A stretch of DNA of 64,000 nucleotides from an uncultured Eubacteriales bacterium (GCA_934438175.1 CAKSBH010000001.1:1-64000), one strand, 5' to 3'; counted from the stretch's first letter, positions 7,958 to 16,334 are shown. The notes: a model not told the origin generated them from the sequence alone. Translations and numbers: made by a program.

Positions 7958-9088
7958 ATGACCGACAAGGCCACCTATTTTGCCGAAGAAGCACGGGTCG
8001 TTTCCCAGTTTCAGATTCATGGAACCATGAAGCTGATCCGCCGGATCGGAAACGGCTATATTAACGGAACGTTTTTGGTGGAATGCTGTGACGAACAGGA
8101 TACACGCTATCGCTATACTCTTCAGCATATCAATACCAGTGTTTTTCCCAATGTGGATGCTCTGATGGATAACTATATCAAAGTGACCGAGCACCTGCAT
8201 GGGAAATTTCTTTTGGAGGGGCATCGGGAAAAGGGGAGTGTTCCGTCTATTGTTCTTACACTGGACGGAAAACCGTACTATCGCTGCCCCAGCGGATGCT
8301 GGCGCATGGTGACCTATTTCGGACACGTGTATTCCATGGACATTCCCGACAGCCCGGAAACCTTTTATCAGTGCGGAAGAAGTTTCGGAAAATTCATCAA
8401 GGATATGAGTGATATGCCGCTGTCCGCTCTGCATACCGTTATTCAGGGATTCCACGACACAAGACGCCGTTATGCGGACCTGGAGCATGCCATCTGTGAG
8501 GATGCTGCCGAACGGGTTCACGAGGTGCTTCCGGAAATTGAATTCATCCGTATCCGCCGTGGCAAGATGTCTCTCATTGCCGACGCGCTTGCTTCGGGTC
8601 AGATTCCGTTGCGCATCACGCACAACGATACCAATCTGAACAACATTCTGTTTGACAAGGATTCTCACAAGCCCGTAGCCGTCATCGATCTGGACACGGT
8701 CATGCCTTCTTCTCCGCTGTACGATTTCGGCGACAGCATGCGCATCGGAACAAACACGGTCTGTGACGACGAGCGTGACCTGGAAAAGGTTCATTGCAAC
8801 CTGAATCTTTACGAGCGTTATGCCCGGGGCTGGCTGGAGGAATGCGGATCGCTTCTGTCCGGCAAAGAACTGGATCTTCTTCCGTTTGCGGCGGAAACCA
8901 TTACGCTGGAGGACGGAATCCGTTTTCTTACGGATTATCTCAACGGCGACGTGTACTACAAAATCATGCGACAGAAGCACAATCTTGACCGTGCCCGCAC
9001 GCAGCTGAAGCTGATGGAGGATATGGAGCGGAAGTTCCCGGACATCTGTACCATTCTTTCGGGCATCCGGTCCGATCTGAATCTGTAA
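7958..9088 (+). CDS. APH-fold sugar 1-kinase (N-acetylhexosamine kinase-like)
   Basis: This 376-residue protein has the aminoglycoside phosphotransferase fold: a basic N-lobe, then the catalytic loop THNDTNLNNIL (His222, Asp224) and the metal-binding VIDLDTV motif. It resembles the NahK group that phosphorylates N-acetylhexosamines at C1. I used the ATG at 7958 because AAAGGATG precedes it; an in-frame ATG at 7919 has no site. A paralogue sits at 9904-11004 and a sugar-1-phosphate uridylyltransferase lies between, which supports a salvage path sugar, sugar-1-P, UDP-sugar. The sugar is inferred. Confidence 0.75.
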   Translation: MTDKATYFAEEARVVSQFQIHGTMKLIRRIGNGYINGTFLVECCDEQDTRYRYTLQHINTSVFPNVDALMDNYIKVTEHLHGKFLLEGHREKGSVPSIVLTLDGKPYYRCPSGCWRMVTYFGHVYSMDIPDSPETFYQCGRSFGKFIKDMSDMPLSALHTVIQGFHDTRRRYADLEHAICEDAAERVHEVLPEIEFIRIRRGKMSLIADALASGQIPLRITHNDTNLNNILFDKDSHKPVAVIDLDTVMPSSPLYDFGDSMRIGTNTVCDDERDLEKVHCNLNLYERYARGWLEECGSLLSGKELDLLPFAAETITLEDGIRFLTDYLNGDVYYKIMRQKHNLDRARTQLKLMEDMERKFPDICTILSGIRSDLNL

Positions 9089-9125
9089 AAAACGTAAAAA
9101 AATCAAAATAAAAGGAGCGTTTTCT

Positions 9126-9875
9126 ATGCTTCGTTCCATTGTCCTTGCGGCAGGAAAAGGCACTCGCCTTCATTCTGCCGAACACGATCTTCCCAAAGTC
9201 ATGCACCGCGCCTGCGGCAGACCTCTTCTGGAGATTGCACTGGAACTGGTGGATTTTATCCCCAAAGAAAATACCTACATTGTGGTTGGATACAAAAAAG
9301 AAGACATCATGTCTTATTTCGGTCCGTCCTACCATTATGTGGAACAGAAAGAACAGCACGGAACCGGTCATGCCGTGATGGCGGTTGCCGATGATTTCCG
9401 CAACTTTGACGGCGATGTTCTGGTAACCTTCGGTGACATGCCGTTGTACCGCAAAGAGTCGCTGAAGGCGCTGGCGGAAGCTCATCGGGCATCCGGTGCC
9501 GATTGCACGGTCATGACTGCCATTTGTGACGATCTGCCGTCTTACGGCCGTATCACGCGGGATGCTCAGGGGCGGTTTTCCGGTATTGTGGAAGCCAAGG
9601 ATTGTACGCCGGAGCAATTGGCAATTACGGAGCTGAATTCCGGTGTTGCGATTTTCCGCAGCAAAACACTGTTTCATGTGCTTCCTCTTTTGCAGTGCAA
9701 CAATGCACAGCACGAATATTACCTGACGGATGTTCCCGCCGCCATGATGCGGGAGGGCTTCCGTGTGGAACTGTTCCCCATCCGGGACGGAGACGAGATC
9801 CGTGGCGTGAATACGCCGGAAGAACTGGAAATCGTCGAAAAAATTCTGCAAAAACGGGCAAATTCCGCTACTTGA
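9126..9875 (+). CDS. GlmU-like sugar-1-phosphate uridylyltransferase (single domain)
   Basis: This 249-residue protein matches the N-terminal pyrophosphorylase domain of GlmU across its length: LAAGKGTRL at the start, HGTGHAVM, VTFGDMPL, YGRI, GIVEAKD, ELNSGVAIF and HEYYLTDV. The C-terminal left-handed beta-helix acetyltransferase of GlmU is absent, so it needs a ready-acetylated hexosamine 1-phosphate. That is what the flanking kinases would supply. The product is predicted to be a UDP-N-acetylhexosamine. AAGGAGC precedes the ATG, 37 bases after the upstream kinase. Confidence 0.82.
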   Translation: MLRSIVLAAGKGTRLHSAEHDLPKVMHRACGRPLLEIALELVDFIPKENTYIVVGYKKEDIMSYFGPSYHYVEQKEQHGTGHAVMAVADDFRNFDGDVLVTFGDMPLYRKESLKALAEAHRASGADCTVMTAICDDLPSYGRITRDAQGRFSGIVEAKDCTPEQLAITELNSGVAIFRSKTLFHVLPLLQCNNAQHEYYLTDVPAAMMREGFRVELFPIRDGDEIRGVNTPEELEIVEKILQKRANSAT

Positions 9876-9903
9876 TCACATCGGGTTATAAGGAGACAGA
9901 ATC

Positions 9904-11004
9904 GTGGAAAATCTCAGCAGCACGCTGGAAAGCATTTGCCGCCGCTTCCGCATCGTCGGGGAATGGCGCGGCTATGAAGAACTCAAGGCGGGGCACATCA
10001 ACAACACGTATCACGTATCGTTTTATTCGGAAGAAAAGGGCGAGAAGTCCTATGTTCTTCAGCGTATCAACATGCATGTGTTCAAGAATCCCCGCTTCAT
10101 CATGCAGAATATTGATCTGATCACCCGCCATATTGCCGAAAAGAAAGAGGGCGCTTCGCTTCATTTCCATCATACGGAAGACGGGTTGAACTACTATGTG
10201 GAATCCGGCGATTTCTGGCGCATTTACACCTATGTGCCCGGTACAACCTTCAACGAGGCATCTTCTCCGGAAAGCATGAACGCCGCCGGCCGCGCGTTCG
10301 GTGCCTTCCAGCAGTATCTTTCGGATTTTGATGCCACGCAGCTCAAAGAAACCATTCCGGATTTTCACAATACCCGGCAGCGCTACGAAAATTTGTTTCA
10401 CAGCGTCATTGACGATCCCTGCGGTCGTGTGCGTTTTGTAAAAGAAGATCTGTTCTATGTGCAGAGCATCCGGGATATCGCCTGCCGTATTACGGAGTTG
10501 GCGCAGGCAGGGACCTTCCCGGTTCGTGTCACGCACAACGACACCAAAACCAACAACGTTCTTCTGGACAGCGAAACGCTGGAGCCCCGCTGTGTCATTG
10601 ATCTGGACACAGTGATGCCCGGTCTGATTATGCACGATTTCGGTGATGCCATCCGGTTTGGTGCCAACACGGCGGCGGAGGATGAAAGCGATCTTTCCAA
10701 AGTTTCCATTGATCTGAACCTGTTCCGCGCTTTTACGGAGGGGTTCATCGGTACAACCGCATCGATGCTGACGGAGCCGGAACTGGAAAACATGGCGCTC
10801 GGTGCCGTGACCATGACCCTGGAATGCGGCATCCGCTTCCTGGACGATTATCTGTCCGGCGACCAGTATTTCAAAATTGCCTACCCGGATCACAACCTGG
10901 TTCGTGCCCGTTGTCAGTTTGCTCTGGCTAAAGATATGATTGCCCATCTGGACGATCTCAACGGCATTGTCCGCGAGGTTTACGGAAATTCTCTTCACGT
11001 TTGA
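9904..11004 (+). CDS. Second APH-fold sugar 1-kinase (paralogue)
   Basis: This 366-residue protein is a clear paralogue of the kinase at 7958. Its catalytic loop is THNDTKTNNVL (His211, Asp213) with CVIDLDTVMPG and DFGDAIRFGAN after it. The start is GTG, with AAGGAGA just before it. The pair shares the C-terminal stretches 'ECGIRFLDDYLSGDQYFKI' and 'ARCQFALAKDM' in similar form. Two kinases around one uridylyltransferase suggest different acceptor sugars (for example the GlcNAc and GalNAc epimers) or anomer preference, but this is inference. A terminator follows directly. Confidence 0.75.
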   Translation: MENLSSTLESICRRFRIVGEWRGYEELKAGHINNTYHVSFYSEEKGEKSYVLQRINMHVFKNPRFIMQNIDLITRHIAEKKEGASLHFHHTEDGLNYYVESGDFWRIYTYVPGTTFNEASSPESMNAAGRAFGAFQQYLSDFDATQLKETIPDFHNTRQRYENLFHSVIDDPCGRVRFVKEDLFYVQSIRDIACRITELAQAGTFPVRVTHNDTKTNNVLLDSETLEPRCVIDLDTVMPGLIMHDFGDAIRFGANTAAEDESDLSKVSIDLNLFRAFTEGFIGTTASMLTEPELENMALGAVTMTLECGIRFLDDYLSGDQYFKIAYPDHNLVRARCQFALAKDMIAHLDDLNGIVREVYGNSLHV

Positions 11005-11020
11005 CCGATTTTTCTTTCTT

Positions 11021-11053
11021 CCGGTCTCCGCTTCGGTGGAGACCGGATTTTTT
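11021..11053 (+). terminator. Terminator of the kinase operon
   Basis: A 9-bp stem (CCGGTCTCC with GGAGACCGG) is followed by six T residues, 17 bases after the second kinase stop. Confidence 0.9.
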
Positions 11054-11165
11054 CACGCAATGCCGCATCGGTACATAAACTGAAAACGGGAGTATCTGCC
11101 GGAGAGATCCGGAAGATATTCTGCAAACGAAATCGGACTTGTTTCTTTTTTGGAGGAAACTGTTT

Positions 11166-12221
11166 ATGTATTCTTATGATTCTTTTAACCGAAACGACCG
11201 TCCGTCTCCGGTCAGTGTTTCGGCACAGGGCGCACGGCAGCTGGCATTTGAACGGCGCTGTTGCTCGTGCGGAAATCCGCCGTTTCCGCCGCCCCCGCCC
11301 TTTCCGTATCCGGAAGTAGGACCGACCGGTCCGACGGGTGCAACCGGACCTCAGGGTCCGATCGGTCCGCAGGGACCCATCGGTGCTGCCGGTGCAACCG
11401 GACCGCAGGGTTTGCAGGGACCGCAGGGAGTTCCCGGACTGCAGGGTCCGGCAGGCTCACAGGGTGCCACGGGTGCTACGGGTGCACAAGGGGCGACTGG
11501 TCCGACCGGTGCAACCGGACCGCAGGGTTTGCAGGGACCTCAGGGTGTTTCCGGACTGCAGGGTCCGGCAGGTGCACAGGGTGTTACCGGTCCCACGGGC
11601 GCAACCGGTGCTACGGGTGCTGCCGGCGCCGCAGGCGCACAAGGAGCTACCGGTCCGACAGGCCCCACGGGTGCAACCGGTGCTACGGGCGAAGCCGGCG
11701 CCGCAGGCGCACAGGGGGCTACCGGTCCGACAGGTCCGACCGGACCGACCGGTGCCACGGGGCCGACCGGTCCTACCGGCGCAACCGGCGCTACCGGTGC
11801 AACGGGTGCCACGGCTGCAATCGGAGCCGCACAGATTCAGTTGACCGGAGGTACGACGGTGGATAATCTGGCACCGGTTGCCTTCAATACGGTGCTGAAT
11901 AACCAGGCGCTTGGTGTTTCTTATGAGCCGTCAACGGGAACGTTTACCATTACGGAACCGGGGAATTACCTGGTCAACTGGACGGTCAACATCAACAATA
12001 CCGAAGCGGGCAGAACGGCATTCAGCGTGTATCGGAACGGTGAGTCCGTTGCCACGGGCGATGCCAACATTACCGGAAACGGAACGGTTTCCGGCAGCTC
12101 TCTGGTAACGGTGTCAACGGCTCCGTCCACGCTGCAACTGGTCAATACGACCGGAGGATCCGTCACCTACGGCGAGGGATCGACGGTTGATGCCAATCTG
12201 GTTCTGGTCAAATTGAGTTGA
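11166..12221 (+). CDS. Collagen-like surface protein, BclA-type
   Basis: This 351-residue protein has three parts. Residues 1-51 hold a cysteine cluster (CCSCG) and a proline run. Residues 52-216 are 55 uninterrupted Gly-X-Y triplets rich in GPT, GAT and GPQ. Residues 217-351 form a beta-rich C-terminal domain like the TNF-like trimerisation domains of exosporium collagens. There is no standard signal peptide, which fits proteins assembled on spores from the mother cell. I chose the ATG at 11166 (MYSYDSF) because TGGAGG precedes it. The neighbouring glycosyltransferase may decorate the many threonines. Confidence 0.88.
   Translation: MYSYDSFNRNDRPSPVSVSAQGARQLAFERRCCSCGNPPFPPPPPFPYPEVGPTGPTGATGPQGPIGPQGPIGAAGATGPQGLQGPQGVPGLQGPAGSQGATGATGAQGATGPTGATGPQGLQGPQGVSGLQGPAGAQGVTGPTGATGATGAAGAAGAQGATGPTGPTGATGATGEAGAAGAQGATGPTGPTGPTGATGPTGPTGATGATGATGATAAIGAAQIQLTGGTTVDNLAPVAFNTVLNNQALGVSYEPSTGTFTITEPGNYLVNWTVNINNTEAGRTAFSVYRNGESVATGDANITGNGTVSGSSLVTVSTAPSTLQLVNTTGGSVTYGEGSTVDANLVLVKLS
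11319..11813 (+). repeat. Collagen triplet-coding repeat tract
   Basis: The DNA encoding the Gly-X-Y region is internally repetitive. Longer blocks recur, for example the one encoding GATGPQGLQGPQG appears twice. Such tracts expand and contract easily, so length probably varies between strains. Apparent open frames on other strands here are by-products of the triplet period. Confidence 0.9.
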
Positions 12222-12222
12222 C

Positions 12223-12252
12223 GTATTTTCCCCGGTTCTCCGGGGAAATACA
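12223..12252 (+). other. Hairpin between collagen gene and glycosyltransferase
   Basis: The arms GTATTTTCCCCGG and CCGGGGAAATAC fold with a 4-base loop. No T run follows, so it is more likely a processing or partial-attenuation hairpin than a full terminator. Confidence 0.55.
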
Positions 12253-12278
12253 TATCCTGTTTCGATGAGGGAAGAAAT

Positions 12279-13334
12279 ATGGTTTCGGTTTCGCTTTGCA
12301 TGATTGTAAAAAACGAAGAAAAGCGGTTGGGGCGGTGTCTGGACAGCGTGCGGGGATTGGTGGATGAAATCGTCGTTGTCGACACCGGCTCTACCGATGC
12401 TACACGGGATCTGGCGCGGAAGTATACCGACCGTGTGTACGATTTCACCTGGTGCGCGGATTTTTCTGCCGCCCGCAATTTTTCTTTTTCTCTGGCAACC
12501 GGGGATTATCTTCTGTGGCTGGATGCGGACGATGTGTTTACGGCGGGTCCCTCCTGGCAGCAGTTGAAAAACGGGGATTTTGAACCGTTTGATGTGATGA
12601 TGCTTCCTTATCGGGTGGCATTTGACGAGAACGGCGCCTGTCTTCTGTCTTATGAACGGGAGCGTGTGCTTCGCCGTCAGGCGGGATTCCGTTGGCAGGG
12701 GCGTGTGCATGAAGTGATTGAGCCCGCCGGGACGGTTATTCGCCGGAACGATACCTTTGTGGCACATCTGCCGGGACAGAAGCCGAAAACACGGCGGAAC
12801 CTGGAAATCTATGAAGCCATGCGCGGAGCGGGCGAGCCGTTTTCGACCCGGGACCTGTATTATTACGGCAGGGAGTGTCTCGAACACGGGCAGACGGAAA
12901 CTGCCGGACGGGTGCTGGAGGAATTCCTGCAGCGGAAGGACGGTTGGATTGAAGACCGGAAACAGGCATTTCTGCTGATGTCCTCGCTGGCAGAGCAATG
13001 CGGAGATGCGGAGAAACGTCTTCGGTTTCTGTTGCGCGCATTGGAGCTGGATGCACCGTCGGCATCGTTGTGCCTTGCCCTGGGCAGGGCGTATCTGGAT
13101 GCCGGTCATACCGCTACGGCAGAATTCTGGTTTCAGGCGGCTCTGTCCTGTCGCCGGTCGGTTCACGGTTTTGTGCGGGAAGACGATTACGCCTTTTTGC
13201 CGTATGTCTGGCTCTGTGTCTGCCGGGATCGCCAGGGGGATCGGGAGGGAGCCATCCGGTATCACCGTCTGGCAAAAGCCATTCATCCGTCCGACCCCTC
13301 CGTGCAGTACAACGAAAAACTTTTTTTCGGTTAA
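12279..13334 (+). CDS. Glycosyltransferase family 2 with C-terminal TPR-like region
   Basis: This 351-residue cytoplasmic protein starts with a GT2 (GT-A fold) domain: SLCMIVKNEEKRL, then EIVVVDTGSTDAT and the metal/nucleotide DxD site in LWLDADDVF near residue 85. After about residue 190 come helical repeats with TPR-like spacing, a common layout in SunS-like and spore-coat glycosyltransferases. It lies 57 bases after the collagen-like gene on the same strand. In Clostridioides difficile a glycosyltransferase (sgtA) pairs with bclA3 and glycosylates it, so the same job here is a reasonable inference. Confidence 0.85.
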   Translation: MVSVSLCMIVKNEEKRLGRCLDSVRGLVDEIVVVDTGSTDATRDLARKYTDRVYDFTWCADFSAARNFSFSLATGDYLLWLDADDVFTAGPSWQQLKNGDFEPFDVMMLPYRVAFDENGACLLSYERERVLRRQAGFRWQGRVHEVIEPAGTVIRRNDTFVAHLPGQKPKTRRNLEIYEAMRGAGEPFSTRDLYYYGRECLEHGQTETAGRVLEEFLQRKDGWIEDRKQAFLLMSSLAEQCGDAEKRLRFLLRALELDAPSASLCLALGRAYLDAGHTATAEFWFQAALSCRRSVHGFVREDDYAFLPYVWLCVCRDRQGDREGAIRYHRLAKAIHPSDPSVQYNEKLFFG

Positions 13335-13384
13335 AAGAATCCGGTTCAGACGGTGCGGAAAGATCCGTTCCGATTTTCATGCGC

Positions 13385-13416
13385 AAAAAAAGCACTTCGG
13401 CCGAAGTGCTTTTTTG
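13385..13416. terminator. Bidirectional terminator
   Basis: A perfect 10-bp palindromic stem (13391-13410) has A residues on one side and T residues on the other, so it serves the glycosyltransferase on the plus strand and the ABC importer operon on the minus strand. Confidence 0.9.
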
Positions 13417-13430
13417 TGCTTGTTTTTTTG

Positions 13431-14228
13431 TTATTCCGAAAGAATGGCACGGTCGTTTGCAAAAACGGTACCGCTTGCTTTGTTAAAGAGGGCAAGCAAA
13501 TCTTCTACGGTGAGATTTTTCTTTTCCTCGCCCGAAACATCGATGAGAATGTTTCCTTCATGCAGCATGATCAGCCGGTTTCCGTAAGCGATGGCATCCC
13601 GCATGTTGTGTGTGATCATAAGCGTTGTCAGATGGTTTTCGTTGACAATGCGGTTGGTGATTTCCAGCACTTTTGCCGCTGTTTTTGGGTCGAGCGCCGC
13701 CGTGTGTTCGTCCAGCAGAAGCAATTTCGGGCACGAGAGAGATGCCATCAGAAGTGTAATGGCCTGTCGCTGTCCGCCGGAGAGTAAGCCCACTTTGACA
13801 GACATGCGGGTTTCAAGCCCAAGATCCAGTTCTGCCAGAAGCCGGCGGTATGCTTCCCGTTCCTTCTTTGTGATTCCGGGACGCAGGGTGCGGTGCCTGC
13901 CACGGCGGTGAGCAAGCGCAAGATTTTCTTCAATCTGCATATCGGCGGCGGTTCCCATAGAGGGATCCTGAAAGACTCTGCCGAGATATTTCGCGCGTTT
14001 GTATTCCGGCAGGGGAGTTACGTCAAGCCCGTCGAGGAGAATCTGTCCCTCATCGGGACGGTAAACGCCCGAAATGATGTTCTGCATGGTGCTTTTTCCG
14101 GCGCCGTTTCCGCCGATGACGGTAACAAAATCTCCATCGTTCAGGGTGAGGTTCAGGTCATGCAGGGCAATCTTTTCATTGATCGTTCCGGGGTGAAAAA
14201 CCTTTTTTATATTCCGTAGTTCAAGCAT
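13431..14228 (-). CDS. ABC transporter ATP-binding protein, TrpZ-type (predicted Tyr/Phe importer)
   Basis: This 265-residue ATPase has Walker A (GGNGAGKST), the Q-loop, the signature LLSGGQRQA, Walker B (LLLLDEHTAALDP) and the H-loop histidine in LTTLMITHNM. The DEHTAALDP form is typical of the TrpXYZ/YtrB-like amino acid importers. It overlaps the permease gene by eight bases. A second, T-box-controlled copy is at 25609-26397, and the two share wording such as FHPGT near the start. Substrate is inferred from the leader peptide upstream of the operon, not from the ATPase. Confidence 0.9.
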   Translation of the reverse strand: MLELRNIKKVFHPGTINEKIALHDLNLTLNDGDFVTVIGGNGAGKSTMQNIISGVYRPDEGQILLDGLDVTPLPEYKRAKYLGRVFQDPSMGTAADMQIEENLALAHRRGRHRTLRPGITKKEREAYRRLLAELDLGLETRMSVKVGLLSGGQRQAITLLMASLSCPKLLLLDEHTAALDPKTAAKVLEITNRIVNENHLTTLMITHNMRDAIAYGNRLIMLHEGNILIDVSGEEKKNLTVEDLLALFNKASGTVFANDRAILSE

Positions 14229-15126
14229 TCCGGTTCGCCCCCTTTTTGTTTTTGTTCCGCCGGGCAGTTCCTTTTTCTTTCAGATAAGGAATTCCGAGGA
14301 ATGCCGCGACTACGACGGCAGAGAACATCTTGAGCAGATCGGTATCCAGCCCGATGAGAATGATAATCTGATACACAATATAGTAGATTACCGCACCGAT
14401 CAGCACACCGGAAAGGCGGATGGCAAAATTGGGCGGCAGTTTGGAGATCACGGCTTCTCCGATGACAACGGCGGCAAGCCCGATCACAACGGCTCCGCGT
14501 CCCATGTTGATGTCGGTATAACCCTGGTACTGGCAGAGAAGCGCTCCCGAAAAAGCGACGATCCCGTTTGAAAGAGCCAGTCCGATCAGCTTGGTAACGT
14601 TGGTGTTTACTCCCTGCGCGCGGCTCATCGCCGCATTGATTCCGGTTGCGCGGATGCTTGCGCCGAGCTCGGTTCCGAAGAAAAGATACAGCAGTGCCAC
14701 AAGCAGCACGGAGCATACGGCAAGAACGGCGATGGCAGAGCCGAGATTCATCTGGGAGAGCAGCACCTTGTAGGTGCGGGCAGAAAGCGCCTGGTTTGCC
14801 TGCCCCATAATTTTGAGATTGACCGACCAGAGAATCAACTGCGTCAGGATACCGGAGAGAATGGCAGGAATGCCGAGCAGGATGTGAAACGCCCCGGTAA
14901 GCATGCCGGCAAGAACGCCGGAAAACGTTGCGAGAATCAGGGCGAGCCACACGGGCGCACCGTGGATCATCAGCATGGTGCAGACAGCGGCACCGGTGCA
15001 GATGGAGCCGTCAACCGTCAGATCGGCGATGTCGAGAATTTTATAGGTGATGTATACGCCGATCGCCATGATGCCCCAGATCAGACCCTGGGCAACGGTT
15101 CCCGGCAGAGCAGAAAAAAATTCCAT
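14221..15126 (-). CDS. ABC transporter permease, TrpY-type (predicted Tyr/Phe importer)
   Basis: This 301-residue BPD_transp_2-type permease has about eight to nine hydrophobic segments. The motif 'LTVDGSICTGAAVCTMLM' near residue 40 and 'LGASIRATGINAAMSRAQGV' in the middle are features of the family and recur in altered form in the second system. I chose the ATG at 15126 (MEFFSALPG) because AAAGGAAA precedes it; the in-frame upstream start lacks a site and would add charged residues. It sits between binding protein and ATPase genes, in the usual order. Confidence 0.9.
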   Translation of the reverse strand: MEFFSALPGTVAQGLIWGIMAIGVYITYKILDIADLTVDGSICTGAAVCTMLMIHGAPVWLALILATFSGVLAGMLTGAFHILLGIPAILSGILTQLILWSVNLKIMGQANQALSARTYKVLLSQMNLGSAIAVLAVCSVLLVALLYLFFGTELGASIRATGINAAMSRAQGVNTNVTKLIGLALSNGIVAFSGALLCQYQGYTDINMGRGAVVIGLAAVVIGEAVISKLPPNFAIRLSGVLIGAVIYYIVYQIIILIGLDTDLLKMFSAVVVAAFLGIPYLKEKGTARRNKNKKGANRNA

Positions 15127-15155
15127 ATAGTTTCCTTTCCGTCCTTCCGGCAAAA

Positions 15156-16124
15156 TCAGTCAACGGGGACGTATCCGTCGGGGATGCGGATTCCCAGTTC
15201 TTCACAGATTTCCGGGTTGTACATTTTGGTTGCGTTGGCGTATTCGATGGGCATTTCGGAGATTTTCGCCTCGCCCTTCAGAATTTTCGCGGCCATCTCT
15301 CCGGTCTTGTATCCGAGATCGTAGTAACGGATGGAAAGCGTTGCGACACCGCAGCCGGTACAGATCCCCTTTTCTCCGGCAATGACGGGAACCTTCTGTG
15401 TGCGCACAATGTTGCCGATGGTTTCCGCACAGGAAGCGGCGGTGTTATCCGTGGGAATATAAATGACGTCGCTTTGCAGAGCGGCATTGGTCGCAACGGC
15501 GGAAATATCGTTGGAATCACTGAAAGAGTACCGGGTACAGGTAAGCCCTTTGGTGGTGAGGTAGTTTTCCACAACCTGTACCTGATACTGAGAGTTCGGT
15601 TCGGCAGAGCAGTAAAGAAGCCCGATGTTTTTCGCTTCGGGGAAGAGTTCCGGAATCATATCCGCCTGCTCGGTGAGCGGCGCGAGATCCGACGTGCCGG
15701 AAACGTTCCCTCCGACGGTTCCGTTGAAGTTCTGCAGCCCGAGGGCTACGCCGTATTCCGTAATCGAGGTGCCGAGAATGGGGATCGTGTCCGTGGCATT
15801 GTATGCCGCCTGGAGCGCCGCTGTGGCGTTTGCCAGAATGAGATCTACGTTCTTGGATACAAAACTGCCGACAATCGTCACACAGGCGTTGTTGTCGTTT
15901 GCGGCATTCTGCTCCAGGAAGGTTACATTCTCTTCGCCCAGAATCGTTGTAAGAGCGTCCTTGAAGCCCTGTGTTGCGGCATCAAGCGCATCATGACGGA
16001 CAAGTTGGCAGATGCCTACCGTATAGGATTTTTTCGCTCCGCAGGAGGAAAAGGCAAGTGTGCAGAGCAGAGCCGTTGCGGCAACGAGCAGAAGGGCGAT
16101 GATTTTCTTTCCGGAGGTTTTCAT
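15156..16124 (-). CDS. ABC substrate-binding lipoprotein, TrpX-type (predicted Tyr/Phe importer)
   Basis: This 322-residue lipoprotein has a lysine-rich start, hydrophobic core and lipobox FSSC, then the ABC_sub_bind (PF04392) fold with 'VGICQLVRHDALDAATQGF', 'IPILGTSITEYG' and 'YIPTDNTAASCAETI'. Family members characterised in streptococci bind tryptophan. AAAGGATTG lies 10 bases before the ATG. It is the first gene of an operon whose 200-base leader holds an attenuator with a Phe/Tyr-rich peptide, so I predict tyrosine and/or phenylalanine as ligand. A related protein at 23618-24661 is under a Trp T-box. Confidence 0.85.
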   Translation of the reverse strand: MKTSGKKIIALLLVAATALLCTLAFSSCGAKKSYTVGICQLVRHDALDAATQGFKDALTTILGEENVTFLEQNAANDNNACVTIVGSFVSKNVDLILANATAALQAAYNATDTIPILGTSITEYGVALGLQNFNGTVGGNVSGTSDLAPLTEQADMIPELFPEAKNIGLLYCSAEPNSQYQVQVVENYLTTKGLTCTRYSFSDSNDISAVATNAALQSDVIYIPTDNTAASCAETIGNIVRTQKVPVIAGEKGICTGCGVATLSIRYYDLGYKTGEMAAKILKGEAKISEMPIEYANATKMYNPEICEELGIRIPDGYVPVD

Positions 16125-16140
16125 TTTTTTTCAGCAATCC

Positions 16141-16215
16141 TTTCTTTCTGAAACAAACATCACAATAAAAAAACACACGGTTGTGATACCGTGTGTAACC
16201 GTTTCTTTCTGAAAC
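16141..16215 (-). repeat. Direct repeat flanking the attenuator terminator
   Basis: The 14-base sequence TTTCTTTCTGAAAC (plus strand) occurs at 16141-16154 and again at 16202-16215, one copy on each side of the terminator. The downstream copy lies next to the ribosome binding site of the binding-protein gene. Confidence 0.8.
16167..16196 (-). terminator. Attenuator terminator of the Tyr/Phe importer operon
   Basis: On the minus strand an 8-9-bp stem (CACACGGT with ACCGTGTG) with a 6-base loop is followed by seven T residues. Its loop and 5' arm include GTATCACAA (16181-16189), which can instead pair over 9 bases with TTGTGATGC (16229-16237) at the end of the leader peptide gene. That gives mutually exclusive terminator and antiterminator structures. 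Confidence 0.88.
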
Positions 16216-16231
16216 TTACGATCCGCTTGCA

Positions 16232-16303
16232 TCACAAAATTCTATTACTTTTACGGTAAAAGTAATAGGAATAAAACGATACAAAGCAGACATCGTGATT
16301 CAT
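16232..16303 (-). CDS. Phe/Tyr-rich attenuator leader peptide (23 residues)
   Basis: A short frame lies inside the operon leader, 25 bases after the predicted transcription start. It begins ATG with AAAGGA about ten bases upstream. The peptide opens MNHDVC and then contains FVSFYSYYFY, that is seven aromatic residues (three Phe, four Tyr) among ten, and ends RKSNRIL before a TGA. The last Tyr codons form the 5' arm of a perfect 13-bp inverted repeat (16242-16254 with 16256-16268). The stop codon sits inside the antiterminator strand. This is the classical layout of ribosome-mediated attenuation: stalling at Tyr or Phe codons leaves the antiterminator free, while normal translation reaches the stop codon, covers it and lets the terminator form. 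Confidence 0.8.
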   Translation of the reverse strand: MNHDVCFVSFYSYYFYRKSNRIL

Positions 16304-16334
16304 TTTCGGATGTTCCTTTTCATTTCTTTTTTCC

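Noticed and set aside
11540..11812. Proline/alanine/valine repeat protein on the minus strand
   Set aside because: It is the reverse reading of the collagen triplet repeat and shares its nine-base period.
11319..11813. Possible CRISPR-like repeat array
   Set aside because: The repeats are in-frame Gly-X-Y codons without regular spacers.
16242..16268. Perfect inverted repeat as a repressor operator
   Set aside because: A DNA operator cannot be excluded, but the repeat is built from the leader-peptide Tyr codons and lies about 60 bases inside the transcript, so the attenuator explains it better.
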